Assembly (NCBI GenBank): GCA_028825365.1
Contig: JAPKAF010000006.1
Location: 1-46,312 of the forward strand
Source: Flavobacteriaceae bacterium
Lineage (GTDB): Bacteria > Bacteroidota > Bacteroidia > Flavobacteriales > Flavobacteriaceae
Length of the DNA: 46,312 nt
Reading direction: 5' to 3'
Shown: piece by piece, positions 8,890 to 17,966 of the stretch
Numbering within the stretch: the stretch's first letter is position 1
Layout of the letters: each line of letters opens with the position of its first letter
Translations under genes and position numbers: made by a program
The notes under the pieces: model-generated
Databases searched by the model: none
Seen by the model: the letters and a program-made list of their open reading frames with translations, nothing else
Told to the model about the DNA's origin: nothing

Positions 8890-11800
8890 TCTTCTTTATT
8901 ATCTCTAATTTCTTTTGGTAAAAGTCCATATTGAAGTTTGAAGCATTTTGTAAAATATGATGGAGATGAAAAACCAACTTTATAACAAATTTCGCTTATA
9001 GAGAATTCTGAATTTTCTATAAAGTCTTTTGACTTCTCTAGTCTTATATTTCTTATAAATTCATTTGCAGTTAAACCTGTTAATGCTTTAATTTTTCTAT
9101 ATAATTTACTTCTACTTAATAATAATTCATCTGCAAGATTCTCAACATTTAAATTATTATCATTTATGTTATTATTAATGTAAGCAAGCACATTTAACAT
9201 AAATTCTTGATCTAATGAAGTAGTGTTTTCTGAAAAATCAATTCCATTAAAATATTTTTTAAATAAAATTTTTCTACTATTAATTAACTGCTTTAAATGA
9301 GATTTTAGAACATCCATATTAAAGGGTTTCTGCAAATACACATCTGCTCCTGAATCTATTCCTTTAATTTTATCAATTTCCATCCCTTTAGCAGTAATCA
9401 TCATAATTGGAATGTGACTAGTTCTTATATCATTTTTAATCATTTTACAAAGCTCTAAGCCGTCCATTACTGGCATCATAACATCTGTAATAACTAAATC
9501 AGGCACATATTTGTTTGTGAGTTCAAAACCTGTTTTACCATTTTCAGCCAGCAATATATTGTAATCATTGTTTAGTTCAGTTTCAAGATAAGATCTAAGT
9601 TCAGAGTTATCATCAACAATTAATAAAGTTTTATTTTTAGTCTTATTCTCAGAATTCTCAAAATTATCAGTTACAACTTCAGTCTTTTTATTTAATTCTT
9701 GTTTTTTATTTTCAAGATTTATTTCTTTTAAGTGATTTTTCCCATATGGGAAGTGTATTTTAAATTTCGTGCCTATATCTAACTTACTAGAAACTTCGAT
9801 TTTACCTTTATGTAGTTCTATGAAATTCTTAACAACCTCAAGGCCAATCCCAGTGCCTCCGTAATATTGTTTATCGAATTCTGTAACTTGATAAAATCTA
9901 TCAAATATTTTATTTATATTTTCCTCTTTAATTCCAGAGCCAGTATCTTCAATAGTAATCTCTAGAGAGTCAAATACATTATTTTCATGTACTAATGGAA
10001 AGTTTATTTTTTCAGTATTTTTCTTTATTTCTATTAAAACCATTCCATTTAACGGAGTTACCTTAAATGCATTGGAGAGTAAGTTAAATATTATTTTCTC
10101 AAGCATTGAAGGGTCTCCCCAGAAAATTATTGGTTTTTCTGAGTAGTCAACAGAAAGAATAATGTTTTTTTGATTAGCTTCATCTTCAAAATGACTAGAA
10201 ACTTCTTGTATAAATGGAATCAAATCAATTTCTGAAGCATTAACAGACATTTTATTAAACTGTAGTTTTCTAAAATCCATTAGTTCATTGATTAATCTTG
10301 ATAATCTATTTGAATTTTTGTGTATTATTTCTAGTTTGTTTTTTGTTTTTAATGATAGGTTTTTTAGATCGCTTTTAATTATATCATTTAGTGGGTTAAG
10401 TATTAGTGTTAAAGGAGTTCTAAATTCATGAGATATATTAGTGAAAAATTGAATTTTCTTAGAATTTAGAGCTTCTAGTTGTTTATGTTCTTCTCTTTCA
10501 GATTTTAAAGTTCTCTTTTCTTTAATTCTAACACTAAAAATTCTGTAAGAAATAAATATTAATAATAAAGGACCTAGTAAATAAAAAAACCAGGCAATAT
10601 TGGTTTCCCACCACGCAGGTAGAATTTTAATATTTAATTTTGTTGGGGTTTCGTTCCATAAACCATCATTATTAGCAGCTTTTACCATAAAAGTATAATT
10701 TCCAGGAGGAACATTAGTAAATGTTGCATTTGTTTTTGAACCAACATAATTCCATTTCTCATTAAAACCTTCCATGAAATATGCATATTGATTGTTTTCA
10801 CTTCTAGTGTAATTTACTCCAACATATTCTATACTAAAAAAAGATTGATCGTGGCTAAGAGTTAATTCTTTACTAACATTTAAAGCGGTTTTCAGAGGGG
10901 AATCTGGGGTATCTATTGTAGCAAGTTCGTTAGACAACTTTAAGTTTTTAAGGAAAACTAAGGGTAACTCTTGATTGTATTTAATTTTATTTGGATCGAA
11001 AAAATTTATTCCATTAAGCCCGCCAAAATATAATATTTCAGAATCTCTATAAACAGAATTATAATTAAACTTATTAGACAATAAACCATCGTTTTTATTA
11101 AAATTAATAAACTGTTTTTGCGATAAATCTAGTTTAGATAGCCCCTTGTTTCCTGAAATCCAAATATCTCCATTTTTATCCTGAGTGATAGAAGACACTG
11201 ATTCGTGAATAAATCCATTTTCATTGTTATACCATTCTATTTTGTCATTATCGTAATTATACTTAAAAAGACCATAATCTAAAGATCCAATCCATATGTC
11301 ATTTTCTTTATCTTCAAACAAGCTAAACACAGTAGTTGAGTTTACGTTCTCACCTAATACGGACTTAAATTTATTATTAAAAGGAGTAATGTTATAGCTA
11401 TTATTTGTTCTTTTTATTTGATACAGTCCAGACCTAGTTCCAATCCAAATATTGTCTTTTTTGTCAACAATTATTTTACGTATTATACTAGTATTGATAT
11501 TATATTTTTTAAAATCTAAGGAGTTGTGATGTGTTAATTTATTTTTCTTTAAATCATAGGAATATAAACCGCTGAAAAATGTACCAATCCAGAGAATACC
11601 TCTTGAGTCCTCTGCAAAATTCATCACTTTGTTTGATTTTAAAGAGCTATTACTATCATTAATATTCGAAAAGTTATTGCTATTTTTTGGTAATATAAAA
11701 AACCCTGATTCCCAGGTGCCGACTAAAATATTCCCTTTTGAATCTTTGAAAATCGTAGTCGTTTCAGCTTTATTTAAGCCTGTTGCAATCTTATTTCTTG

Positions 11801-12998
11801 TATTGGTTATATTTACAAACTCTTTATTTTTTATATTATAAACATCTATTCCTCCATCTGAAGTACTAATCCATAGTCGTTCTCTGCTATCTTTAATTAT
11901 TCCTGTAACAGAACTTGAGCTTAAAGAGTTCGAGTATCCTGGAATACTTTTTAAGGATTCAAACTTATTGTAATTATCATTATGTACGTCAATGCCATTA
12001 TTGTAATAACCAAGCCATATCCTATCTTGATTATCTGTAAAAATTGACCAAATAGAATTTGATTTTATTCCATTTTGAATATTTTTATCAAACTTATAAT
12101 TAATTATTTTTTCTGATTTAATTTCTATTTCAAACAATCCATCATTTTCAGTACCGCACAAGATGTCTCCATTGTTTTTTAAGGAAAGTGATAAAATCCT
12201 TTTATTAGTTATGGGTTTATTTTCTATTTTATATATTTCATTATTAGAAGAAACTTTTATTAAACCTTTGTCGGATGTGCCCAGCCATATTGAATTGTCT
12301 TTATCAATAATTATTGACTCAATTGATGTTTCAATAGTTTTGTATTTACTGTCTAAATCAAACTTAAACAATTGTAGAACTTCATTGTAATGATCATATA
12401 CCATTAGACCATGGTTGGTTCCAACTAAGTATCTCCCATCACTGGATTTAACAATCGAATTTATCTGTAGACTTGATCTAGGCTTATTTGATTTATATGT
12501 TATATTTTTAAATTTTGAAGTCTTTGTATTTAATCTGTACAGGCCAAAATGATGGGTTCCAATTAAAAGAATGCTATCATTAAATTCTTTTAAAGCATGA
12601 ACTGCAAATTTAATTTTAGAATTATCATTACTTAAGTTTATTGAATTAAACTTATCTAGATTTCGATCATACACATTCAACCCTTTTTGAGTACCAGCCC
12701 AGATGTTATTATTTTTGTCCTGATAAAGAGTATGAATAAAGGAGCTGTTCAACCTATTTTCATTACTTCTACTTTCTTTTTTGTAGTTTTTAAAATCTAA
12801 ACTATTGTATTTAAATATACCTTCACCAGAAGATCCTAGCCATAACATTCCATTTTTATCTTTAATAATTGAAGAAATGGTAGTTTGAGTGATTTTATCA
12901 CCAAGAGGTATGAATTCATATTTGTCCTGCCCATGATTTGAAAAAATCAGTGATAAGTATAAGATAAACAAACTTGTATTTAAAAATACCTTTTTCAT
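8886..12998 (-). CDS. Hybrid two-component system sensor/response regulator (HTCS) controlling the PUL
   Basis: A 1370-residue one-protein signalling system. Order: signal peptide (about 1-23); two seven-bladed-type propellers of Reg_prop repeats (about 25-670, recurrent IWLG/IWIG and DGGI-like motifs); Y_Y_Y domain (about 720-792); one membrane segment (about 801-820); HisKA with phospho-acceptor His857 in FFTNISHEFRTPL; HATPase with N-box around 972-976, DTGSGI (1018-1023) and GGTGIGL (1047-1053); receiver domain with Asp1172 in TDVMMPVMDG; AraC-type helix-turn-helix at about 1275-1365. The propeller would sense an oligosaccharide in the periplasm and the C-terminus would activate PUL promoters. 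It is divergent from SusC across a 211-nt gap and translationally coupled to FGE. All phosphotransfer residues are intact. Confidence 0.96.
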   Translation of the reverse strand: MKKVFLNTSLFILYLSLIFSNHGQDKYEFIPLGDKITQTTISSIIKDKNGMLWLGSSGEGIFKYNSLDFKNYKKESRSNENRLNSSFIHTLYQDKNNNIWAGTQKGLNVYDRNLDKFNSINLSNDNSKIKFAVHALKEFNDSILLIGTHHFGLYRLNTKTSKFKNITYKSNKPRSSLQINSIVKSSDGRYLVGTNHGLMVYDHYNEVLQLFKFDLDSKYKTIETSIESIIIDKDNSIWLGTSDKGLIKVSSNNEIYKIENKPITNKRILSLSLKNNGDILCGTENDGLFEIEIKSEKIINYKFDKNIQNGIKSNSIWSIFTDNQDRIWLGYYNNGIDVHNDNYNKFESLKSIPGYSNSLSSSSVTGIIKDSRERLWISTSDGGIDVYNIKNKEFVNITNTRNKIATGLNKAETTTIFKDSKGNILVGTWESGFFILPKNSNNFSNINDSNSSLKSNKVMNFAEDSRGILWIGTFFSGLYSYDLKKNKLTHHNSLDFKKYNINTSIIRKIIVDKKDNIWIGTRSGLYQIKRTNNSYNITPFNNKFKSVLGENVNSTTVFSLFEDKENDIWIGSLDYGLFKYNYDNDKIEWYNNENGFIHESVSSITQDKNGDIWISGNKGLSKLDLSQKQFINFNKNDGLLSNKFNYNSVYRDSEILYFGGLNGINFFDPNKIKYNQELPLVFLKNLKLSNELATIDTPDSPLKTALNVSKELTLSHDQSFFSIEYVGVNYTRSENNQYAYFMEGFNEKWNYVGSKTNATFTNVPPGNYTFMVKAANNDGLWNETPTKLNIKILPAWWETNIAWFFYLLGPLLLIFISYRIFSVRIKEKRTLKSEREEHKQLEALNSKKIQFFTNISHEFRTPLTLILNPLNDIIKSDLKNLSLKTKNKLEIIHKNSNRLSRLINELMDFRKLQFNKMSVNASEIDLIPFIQEVSSHFEDEANQKNIILSVDYSEKPIIFWGDPSMLEKIIFNLLSNAFKVTPLNGMVLIEIKKNTEKINFPLVHENNVFDSLEITIEDTGSGIKEENINKIFDRFYQVTEFDKQYYGGTGIGLEVVKNFIELHKGKIEVSSKLDIGTKFKIHFPYGKNHLKEINLENKKQELNKKTEVVTDNFENSENKTKNKTLLIVDDNSELRSYLETELNNDYNILLAENGKTGFELTNKYVPDLVITDVMMPVMDGLELCKMIKNDIRTSHIPIMMITAKGMEIDKIKGIDSGADVYLQKPFNMDVLKSHLKQLINSRKILFKKYFNGIDFSENTTSLDQEFMLNVLAYINNNINDNNLNVENLADELLLSRSKLYRKIKALTGLTANEFIRNIRLEKSKDFIENSEFSISEICYKVGFSSPSYFTKCFKLQYGLLPKEIRDNKEE

Positions 12999-13111
12999 GT
13001 GTTGATAAAAATAATCATTGGTAAATTAAAATATTTTTTAAGAATTTAATTATATAAATTGATAATTATTTTCTTTTTGTTCTTCAATTTCTAATGATTT
13101 TATTTTTTGCT

Positions 13112-13131
13112 TCAAATATTATATTATTTGA
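13112..13131. promoter_or_regulatory. Inverted repeat in the HTCS-SusC divergent gap (candidate operator or back-to-back promoters)
   Basis: TCAAATA and TATTTGA, 7-bp arms with a 6-nt spacer, centred about 88 nt before the SusC ATG. Each arm ends in ATTTG preceded by a TA, so the two halves also look like imperfect -7 elements (TA-n3-TTTG) facing opposite ways. The rest of the 211-nt gap holds only A/T-rich sequence. Confidence 0.4.
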
Positions 13132-13209
13132 GCTATGATTTACAAATTATTAATCCATTGAAGAAAATATATTTCATATTTTTATTCTTATTATAAATAA
13201 AATTATACA

Positions 13210-16200
13210 ATGAAGAAATTTTTTAAAAATTCTATATTATTATTAACTTTTATTCCTTTTTTAGTTTTTTCTCAATCCAAAATAATTACAGGTACTGTTA
13301 ACGATGAATTAGGAATTCCACTTCCAGGAGTTTCTATACAAGTAAAAGAATCCAATAATCTAGGAGCTGTCACAAATTTTGATGGAATTTTTACAATATC
13401 AATCCCTGATGATGTTAATCAAACTCTTGTTCTTTCGTATATAGGTTATGAAACAGAAGAAGTTGATGTTTCTTTAGAATCAACATTTTCAATAAACCTT
13501 CAAACTGATACCGATCAATTGGATGAAGTTGTTGTTATCGGTTATGGAACAGTTCTTAAAAAAGATATTTCAGGCTCTATATCTTCTGTTACAGTGTCAG
13601 ACGAAGTTGCTACACAATCAAATTCAGTTGATCAGCTTCTTCAGGGTCGAGCGTCGGGAGTACAAGTTATTCAAAATAGCGCTACACCTGGATCTGGAAT
13701 TAGTGTTAAAATTAGAGGTACTAGTAGTTTAAGAGGAAATAATGAGCCTCTTTATGTTATTGATGGAATCATTATTTCATCTGCTGGAGAAGATGTTCTT
13801 CCTACTGGTGGAGGAAATACTGGACAACAAATTCAAAATGGTTTAAATGGTATTAACCCACGTGATATAGAAAGTATTCAAGTTTTAAAAGATGCATCAG
13901 CAACTGCTATTTACGGATCAAGAGGAGCTAATGGAGTTGTTTTAATCACTACAAAAAAAGGAATTAGTGGTAAACCAAAAATAAGTGCTTTTCTTACCAA
14001 TTCAGTAAGGACAGCAACTAATAAAATTAATGTATTAGATGCATTTGGTTATGCGGAATATGTTAATGAAATAGATGGAATTGATGGTTTTCTTCCAAGA
14101 TATTCTTTTTCTGGTGATAGTATTTTTATTGGACGAGAAGGACAAGGCCCCGTAAGACCTACCGATCAATACAACTGGCAAGATGAAATTTATGGAGATG
14201 GTTTTAGTCAGAAATTTGGAGCTTCCGCATCTGGGGGTGGAGAAAACGGAAATTATTATATATCTGCAGGTTTTGATAACCAGCAAGGTGTTGTTAGAAC
14301 CTCTACATTTAAAAGTAGTGATATTCGAATTAATTTAAATCAAGATCTTAATGATAATCTAAAATTACAAGCTCGAGTAAGTGGTTTTATGAATAGTGGA
14401 AACTTCGCAGAAGGTGGAGATTTAATTGGTGGTTCTAATACAAGTTTTGTAAGAAATGTTATTGCATACAGACCAGTTATTGATCACGACCTAGATGATG
14501 TTACATCAGAGGGTGACTACACGACTAACCCATTTGCTTGGCAAAAAGACTTTTCAGATATTTCTAAAGAAATGCGTTTTATTGGTTCTGTAGGTCTTAC
14601 CTATAAGCTTCCAGTTAAGGGATTATCTTACCAAATTAAATATGGAGGTAATATTAGAATAAAGGACAGAAGGCGTTTCTATGGACTTAGTACTTTTCAA
14701 GGTTTAAACTCTAATGGAACATTACAAATAAGTACTAAAAATGCTAAAACTCATCAGTTTAATAATATACTAAGATTCAATAGAAAGTTTAATAGAAGAC
14801 ATAGAGTTAACGCTTTGCTAGGGGTGACTTATGATGTAAGAAATATAGAAAATAGTATTTATGCAGTTGAAGATTTTCTTACAATGCAATTTACAACAAA
14901 TCAACCAGCTTATGGAAATGTGATTACTAGACCTTTAACATTTATAAAAGCTGATCAACAGATATTTTCTATTTTAGGACGTGTTAATTATACATTCGAT
15001 AATAAGTATATTTTAACAGCAACTATTAGACGTGACGGAGTTTCAAAATTTGCGGAAAATAATAGATATGGTGTATTTCCGTCTTTAGCTTTTGCTTGGA
15101 ATGCTGGAAATGAGAGATTTATTCAGAATTTAGATATTTTTGAAAGTTTGAAATTTAGAGCCGGATGGGGACAGATAGGTAATCATGGTATAGGTGCTTA
15201 TGGTAGCTTGTCTAATTATGGAGTATCTAATTTATATGGAAATGCAGATGGGGGTACCAATGTTCCAATAGCACTACAGAACTTAGCAAATCCTGATTTA
15301 ACATGGGAAACAACTGAACAAAAAAACTTTGGTGTGGACTTTACTACGTTAAATGGTCTTATTTCTGGAAATATTGATGTATACGATAAATTGACGAAAG
15401 ATTTATTACAAAATTCAGAGATTCCACCATCATCTGGATTTACACGTATTTTAGTGAATAAAGGATCCATCACTAACAAAGGTGTTGAACTTGCCCTAAA
15501 TTTTACTCCTATTTCAAGAGATGATTTTGAACTTAGTTTTGGTGGAAATATTTCATTTAATAAAACAGAAATTGTAAACCTAGACTCACAGCCTTTACTT
15601 GGTTTTTATGAAAACGGAGTTTTAACAGATAGAAGATTCTATTTTGGAAATCAAATAAGTAGAGGAACATATTTTAGATATCCTGCAAACGTATTTGTTG
15701 AAGGGGAAGAGGCAAGTCTTTTTTATGGATTTGAGACAAATGGTATTTATCAAACAGATGATACTGATCTTGTAGAAGGTGCAGTCGCTGGAGATGTTAG
15801 AAGAGTAGATCAGTTAACCGAAGATACAGATGGGGATGGTGTATTAGACTCAGGAGATGGAGTAATTGATCAAAGGGATAGAACCTTTATTGGGAATCCA
15901 AACCCTGATTTTGTATATGGATTTAACTTTAATTTAAAGTATAAAAGATGGAATGTTAGTGCTTTATTTAACGGAGTTTATGGCAATGATATTGCTAATG
16001 GAATGTTGTTACAACTAGACAATGCAGAAGGTAGGGAATTTGCTAATATTAAGCCTGAGGCGTATTATAATGCTTGGAGACCAGAAAGTCCATCCAATAC
16101 TCATCCTAGAATTGGTTATACAACACAAGGACAAATAGCTATTACAGATCGTATAATTGAAGATGGAAGTTATTTAAGGTTAAATAATTTGACTATTGGA

Positions 16201-16404
16201 TATGATATTGCCGTAAGTAAAAACAATTTCATCAATGACTTAAATGTTTATATAGCTGGTCAAAATTTATTTACTTGGACTAATTACAGTGGATATGACC
16301 CAGAAGTTTCCACTTTTTTATTTACAGGGCTAATTAATGGTGTGGATTTTAATAGCGGGATTAATGCTAGAAATGTTTTGATGGGTGTCAATATTAAATT
16401 TTAA
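13210..16404 (+). CDS. SusC/RagA-family TonB-dependent outer-membrane transporter
   Basis: A 1064-residue outer-membrane protein. It has a signal peptide (about 1-21), a CarboxypepD_reg-like domain (about 25-100) with the typical PLPGVSIQVK start, a TonB-box-like DEVVVIGYG (105-113), a plug domain (about 118-245, containing IRGTSSLRG, PLYVIDG and ATAIYGSRGANGVVLITTKKG pieces) and a beta-barrel to the C-terminus, with the late DTDGDG...DRTFIGNPNPDF segment usual in SusC proteins. It imports oligosaccharides across the outer membrane using TonB energy. SusD follows after 41 nt, forming the standard lid-and-barrel pair. It heads the long PUL operon and faces the HTCS gene, whose product probably activates it. 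Confidence 0.97.
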   Translation: MKKFFKNSILLLTFIPFLVFSQSKIITGTVNDELGIPLPGVSIQVKESNNLGAVTNFDGIFTISIPDDVNQTLVLSYIGYETEEVDVSLESTFSINLQTDTDQLDEVVVIGYGTVLKKDISGSISSVTVSDEVATQSNSVDQLLQGRASGVQVIQNSATPGSGISVKIRGTSSLRGNNEPLYVIDGIIISSAGEDVLPTGGGNTGQQIQNGLNGINPRDIESIQVLKDASATAIYGSRGANGVVLITTKKGISGKPKISAFLTNSVRTATNKINVLDAFGYAEYVNEIDGIDGFLPRYSFSGDSIFIGREGQGPVRPTDQYNWQDEIYGDGFSQKFGASASGGGENGNYYISAGFDNQQGVVRTSTFKSSDIRINLNQDLNDNLKLQARVSGFMNSGNFAEGGDLIGGSNTSFVRNVIAYRPVIDHDLDDVTSEGDYTTNPFAWQKDFSDISKEMRFIGSVGLTYKLPVKGLSYQIKYGGNIRIKDRRRFYGLSTFQGLNSNGTLQISTKNAKTHQFNNILRFNRKFNRRHRVNALLGVTYDVRNIENSIYAVEDFLTMQFTTNQPAYGNVITRPLTFIKADQQIFSILGRVNYTFDNKYILTATIRRDGVSKFAENNRYGVFPSLAFAWNAGNERFIQNLDIFESLKFRAGWGQIGNHGIGAYGSLSNYGVSNLYGNADGGTNVPIALQNLANPDLTWETTEQKNFGVDFTTLNGLISGNIDVYDKLTKDLLQNSEIPPSSGFTRILVNKGSITNKGVELALNFTPISRDDFELSFGGNISFNKTEIVNLDSQPLLGFYENGVLTDRRFYFGNQISRGTYFRYPANVFVEGEEASLFYGFETNGIYQTDDTDLVEGAVAGDVRRVDQLTEDTDGDGVLDSGDGVIDQRDRTFIGNPNPDFVYGFNFNLKYKRWNVSALFNGVYGNDIANGMLLQLDNAEGREFANIKPEAYYNAWRPESPSNTHPRIGYTTQGQIAITDRIIEDGSYLRLNNLTIGYDIAVSKNNFINDLNVYIAGQNLFTWTNYSGYDPEVSTFLFTGLINGVDFNSGINARNVLMGVNIKF

Positions 16405-16445
16405 AAGAGAAAAATAAAAAGTATAAGTATTGAAAATTATAAATT

Positions 16446-17966
16446 ATGAAAAACTTTAAAATTATATTATTAACGTTTATTGGTTTTACTTTATACACAT
16501 GTGATTTAGATGAAGATCCAATATTTTTAGATGCTGAAGCTACTTACGCGGATCTTGAAGTTGCCAGAGCGGCTTTAGATGGGATTTACCAATCTTTGAG
16601 TACTTATAATGCTATGGAGCAACGTATTTTTGCTGTTAATGGTTTTTCAGGGCTCTTTGTAACAAAAAAGAATGGAAACAATGCCAATAACGTAAATAAT
16701 ATTAATCTTTTTTCGTTAAAACCCACCTATGATAGAGATGCACAGAATATGTGGGCTGGTATTTATAAAGCGATAGGTAGATGTAATGGTGCTATTACTA
16801 ATATTATTACTGTTGATTCACCAACTGAAACAACAGATCTTGGTTTTAATGATATAGCAGGGCAAGCCTATTTTGTAAGAGCTTGGTCATATTTAACTTT
16901 GGTACGTCTATGGGAAGATATTCCTCTTTGGTTAGAGCTTCCGGATAATGAAAATTTAAATAAGCCGAAAACCCTAGCAAAAGATGTTTATACTCAAATT
17001 ATTGCGGATGCGCAAACTGCAGCTAATCTTATGAGTGGTTCTACCGGTGCAGGTTACCCAAGACAATATGCTGCAAATATGTTGTTAGCTAAAGTATACA
17101 TGACATTAGCTACTAATCCGAGTTTAAGAGCAGATGGTGTTTCAGAAGCACAGTATTGGCAAATGGCTTATGATGAGGCTATTTTGGTATATGGTCAGTA
17201 TAGTTTGGTTGCTGATTATAGTTCTTTGTTTACTGATGAATTCGAAAACTCTACTGAATCAATTTTTGAATTACAATTGGGTCAAGATGCAGCTAACTCC
17301 CAAATGGGTAGAAATTTCACTCCTTTTAAGTATAAACTTGGTCAGCATTTCGGTTGGTTAAGTGTACATGCAGATGTTTTGTTAGACCATATGGATACCT
17401 ATCCAGATGACCCAAGAATCGAAGGAACTTACCTTTATAGTTATAATAGAGCTGATAACGGAGTTCTTATTAATTTATATCCAGCTATTTCATATAGAAA
17501 TCAGTTTACTAAATCACATCCTTTCTTATTTAAATTTGTAGAAAAAGACACACAACATAGTAATCAATACGGAGATCAAAATTTAATTATTTATAGATAT
17601 GCTGACCTTCTAATTATGCTAGCAGAAATTTCTAATGAATTACAAAATGGTCAGCAATTAGACTTTATTAGTGAAGTTTTAGAAAGAGTAGGTATGCCTA
17701 TGGTTGCTTATGAGGGAGATCAAAGTTCATTTAGAGATGCTATTATGAAAGAATATAGGTATGAACTTATTGGGGAAGGAGAAGATGCTCATAATAATAG
17801 AAGAAGAGGTTTTGATTATTTTTTAGAAAACACTATAAATAAACATAATAATAATCCAATATTTTCACCTAATGTAGATTTGCTTCTAAGTACAGATCCG
17901 TCTAAGGTTATGAAATTGCCAATTCCATTAACAGAAATTAATACTAACGAATTAATAGATGATTAA
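16446..17966 (+). CDS. SusD/RagB-family glycan-binding surface lipoprotein
   Basis: A 506-residue protein with a lipoprotein signal (LYTC, Cys19) followed by an acidic stretch (DLDEDP), the kind of export signal that sends lipoproteins to the cell surface in Bacteroidota. The body shows SusD-family features: an N-terminal YADLEVARAALDGIYQSL helix, AYFVRAWSYLTLVRLW (about 139-154) in the helical core, and the C-terminal ERRGFDYF-like segment here reading RRRGFDYF. It caps the SusC barrel and binds the incoming oligosaccharide. The next gene, a sulfatase, begins on the last base of its stop codon (TAATG at 17964-17968), so the two are translationally linked. Confidence 0.96.
   Translation: MKNFKIILLTFIGFTLYTCDLDEDPIFLDAEATYADLEVARAALDGIYQSLSTYNAMEQRIFAVNGFSGLFVTKKNGNNANNVNNINLFSLKPTYDRDAQNMWAGIYKAIGRCNGAITNIITVDSPTETTDLGFNDIAGQAYFVRAWSYLTLVRLWEDIPLWLELPDNENLNKPKTLAKDVYTQIIADAQTAANLMSGSTGAGYPRQYAANMLLAKVYMTLATNPSLRADGVSEAQYWQMAYDEAILVYGQYSLVADYSSLFTDEFENSTESIFELQLGQDAANSQMGRNFTPFKYKLGQHFGWLSVHADVLLDHMDTYPDDPRIEGTYLYSYNRADNGVLINLYPAISYRNQFTKSHPFLFKFVEKDTQHSNQYGDQNLIIYRYADLLIMLAEISNELQNGQQLDFISEVLERVGMPMVAYEGDQSSFRDAIMKEYRYELIGEGEDAHNNRRRGFDYFLENTINKHNNNPIFSPNVDLLLSTDPSKVMKLPIPLTEINTNELIDD

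Noticed and set aside
13047-13068. Inverted repeat TAATTAT-N8-ATAATTA in the HTCS-SusC gap
   Set aside because: It is made of A and T almost alone, in a very AT-rich stretch, so it carries little information.
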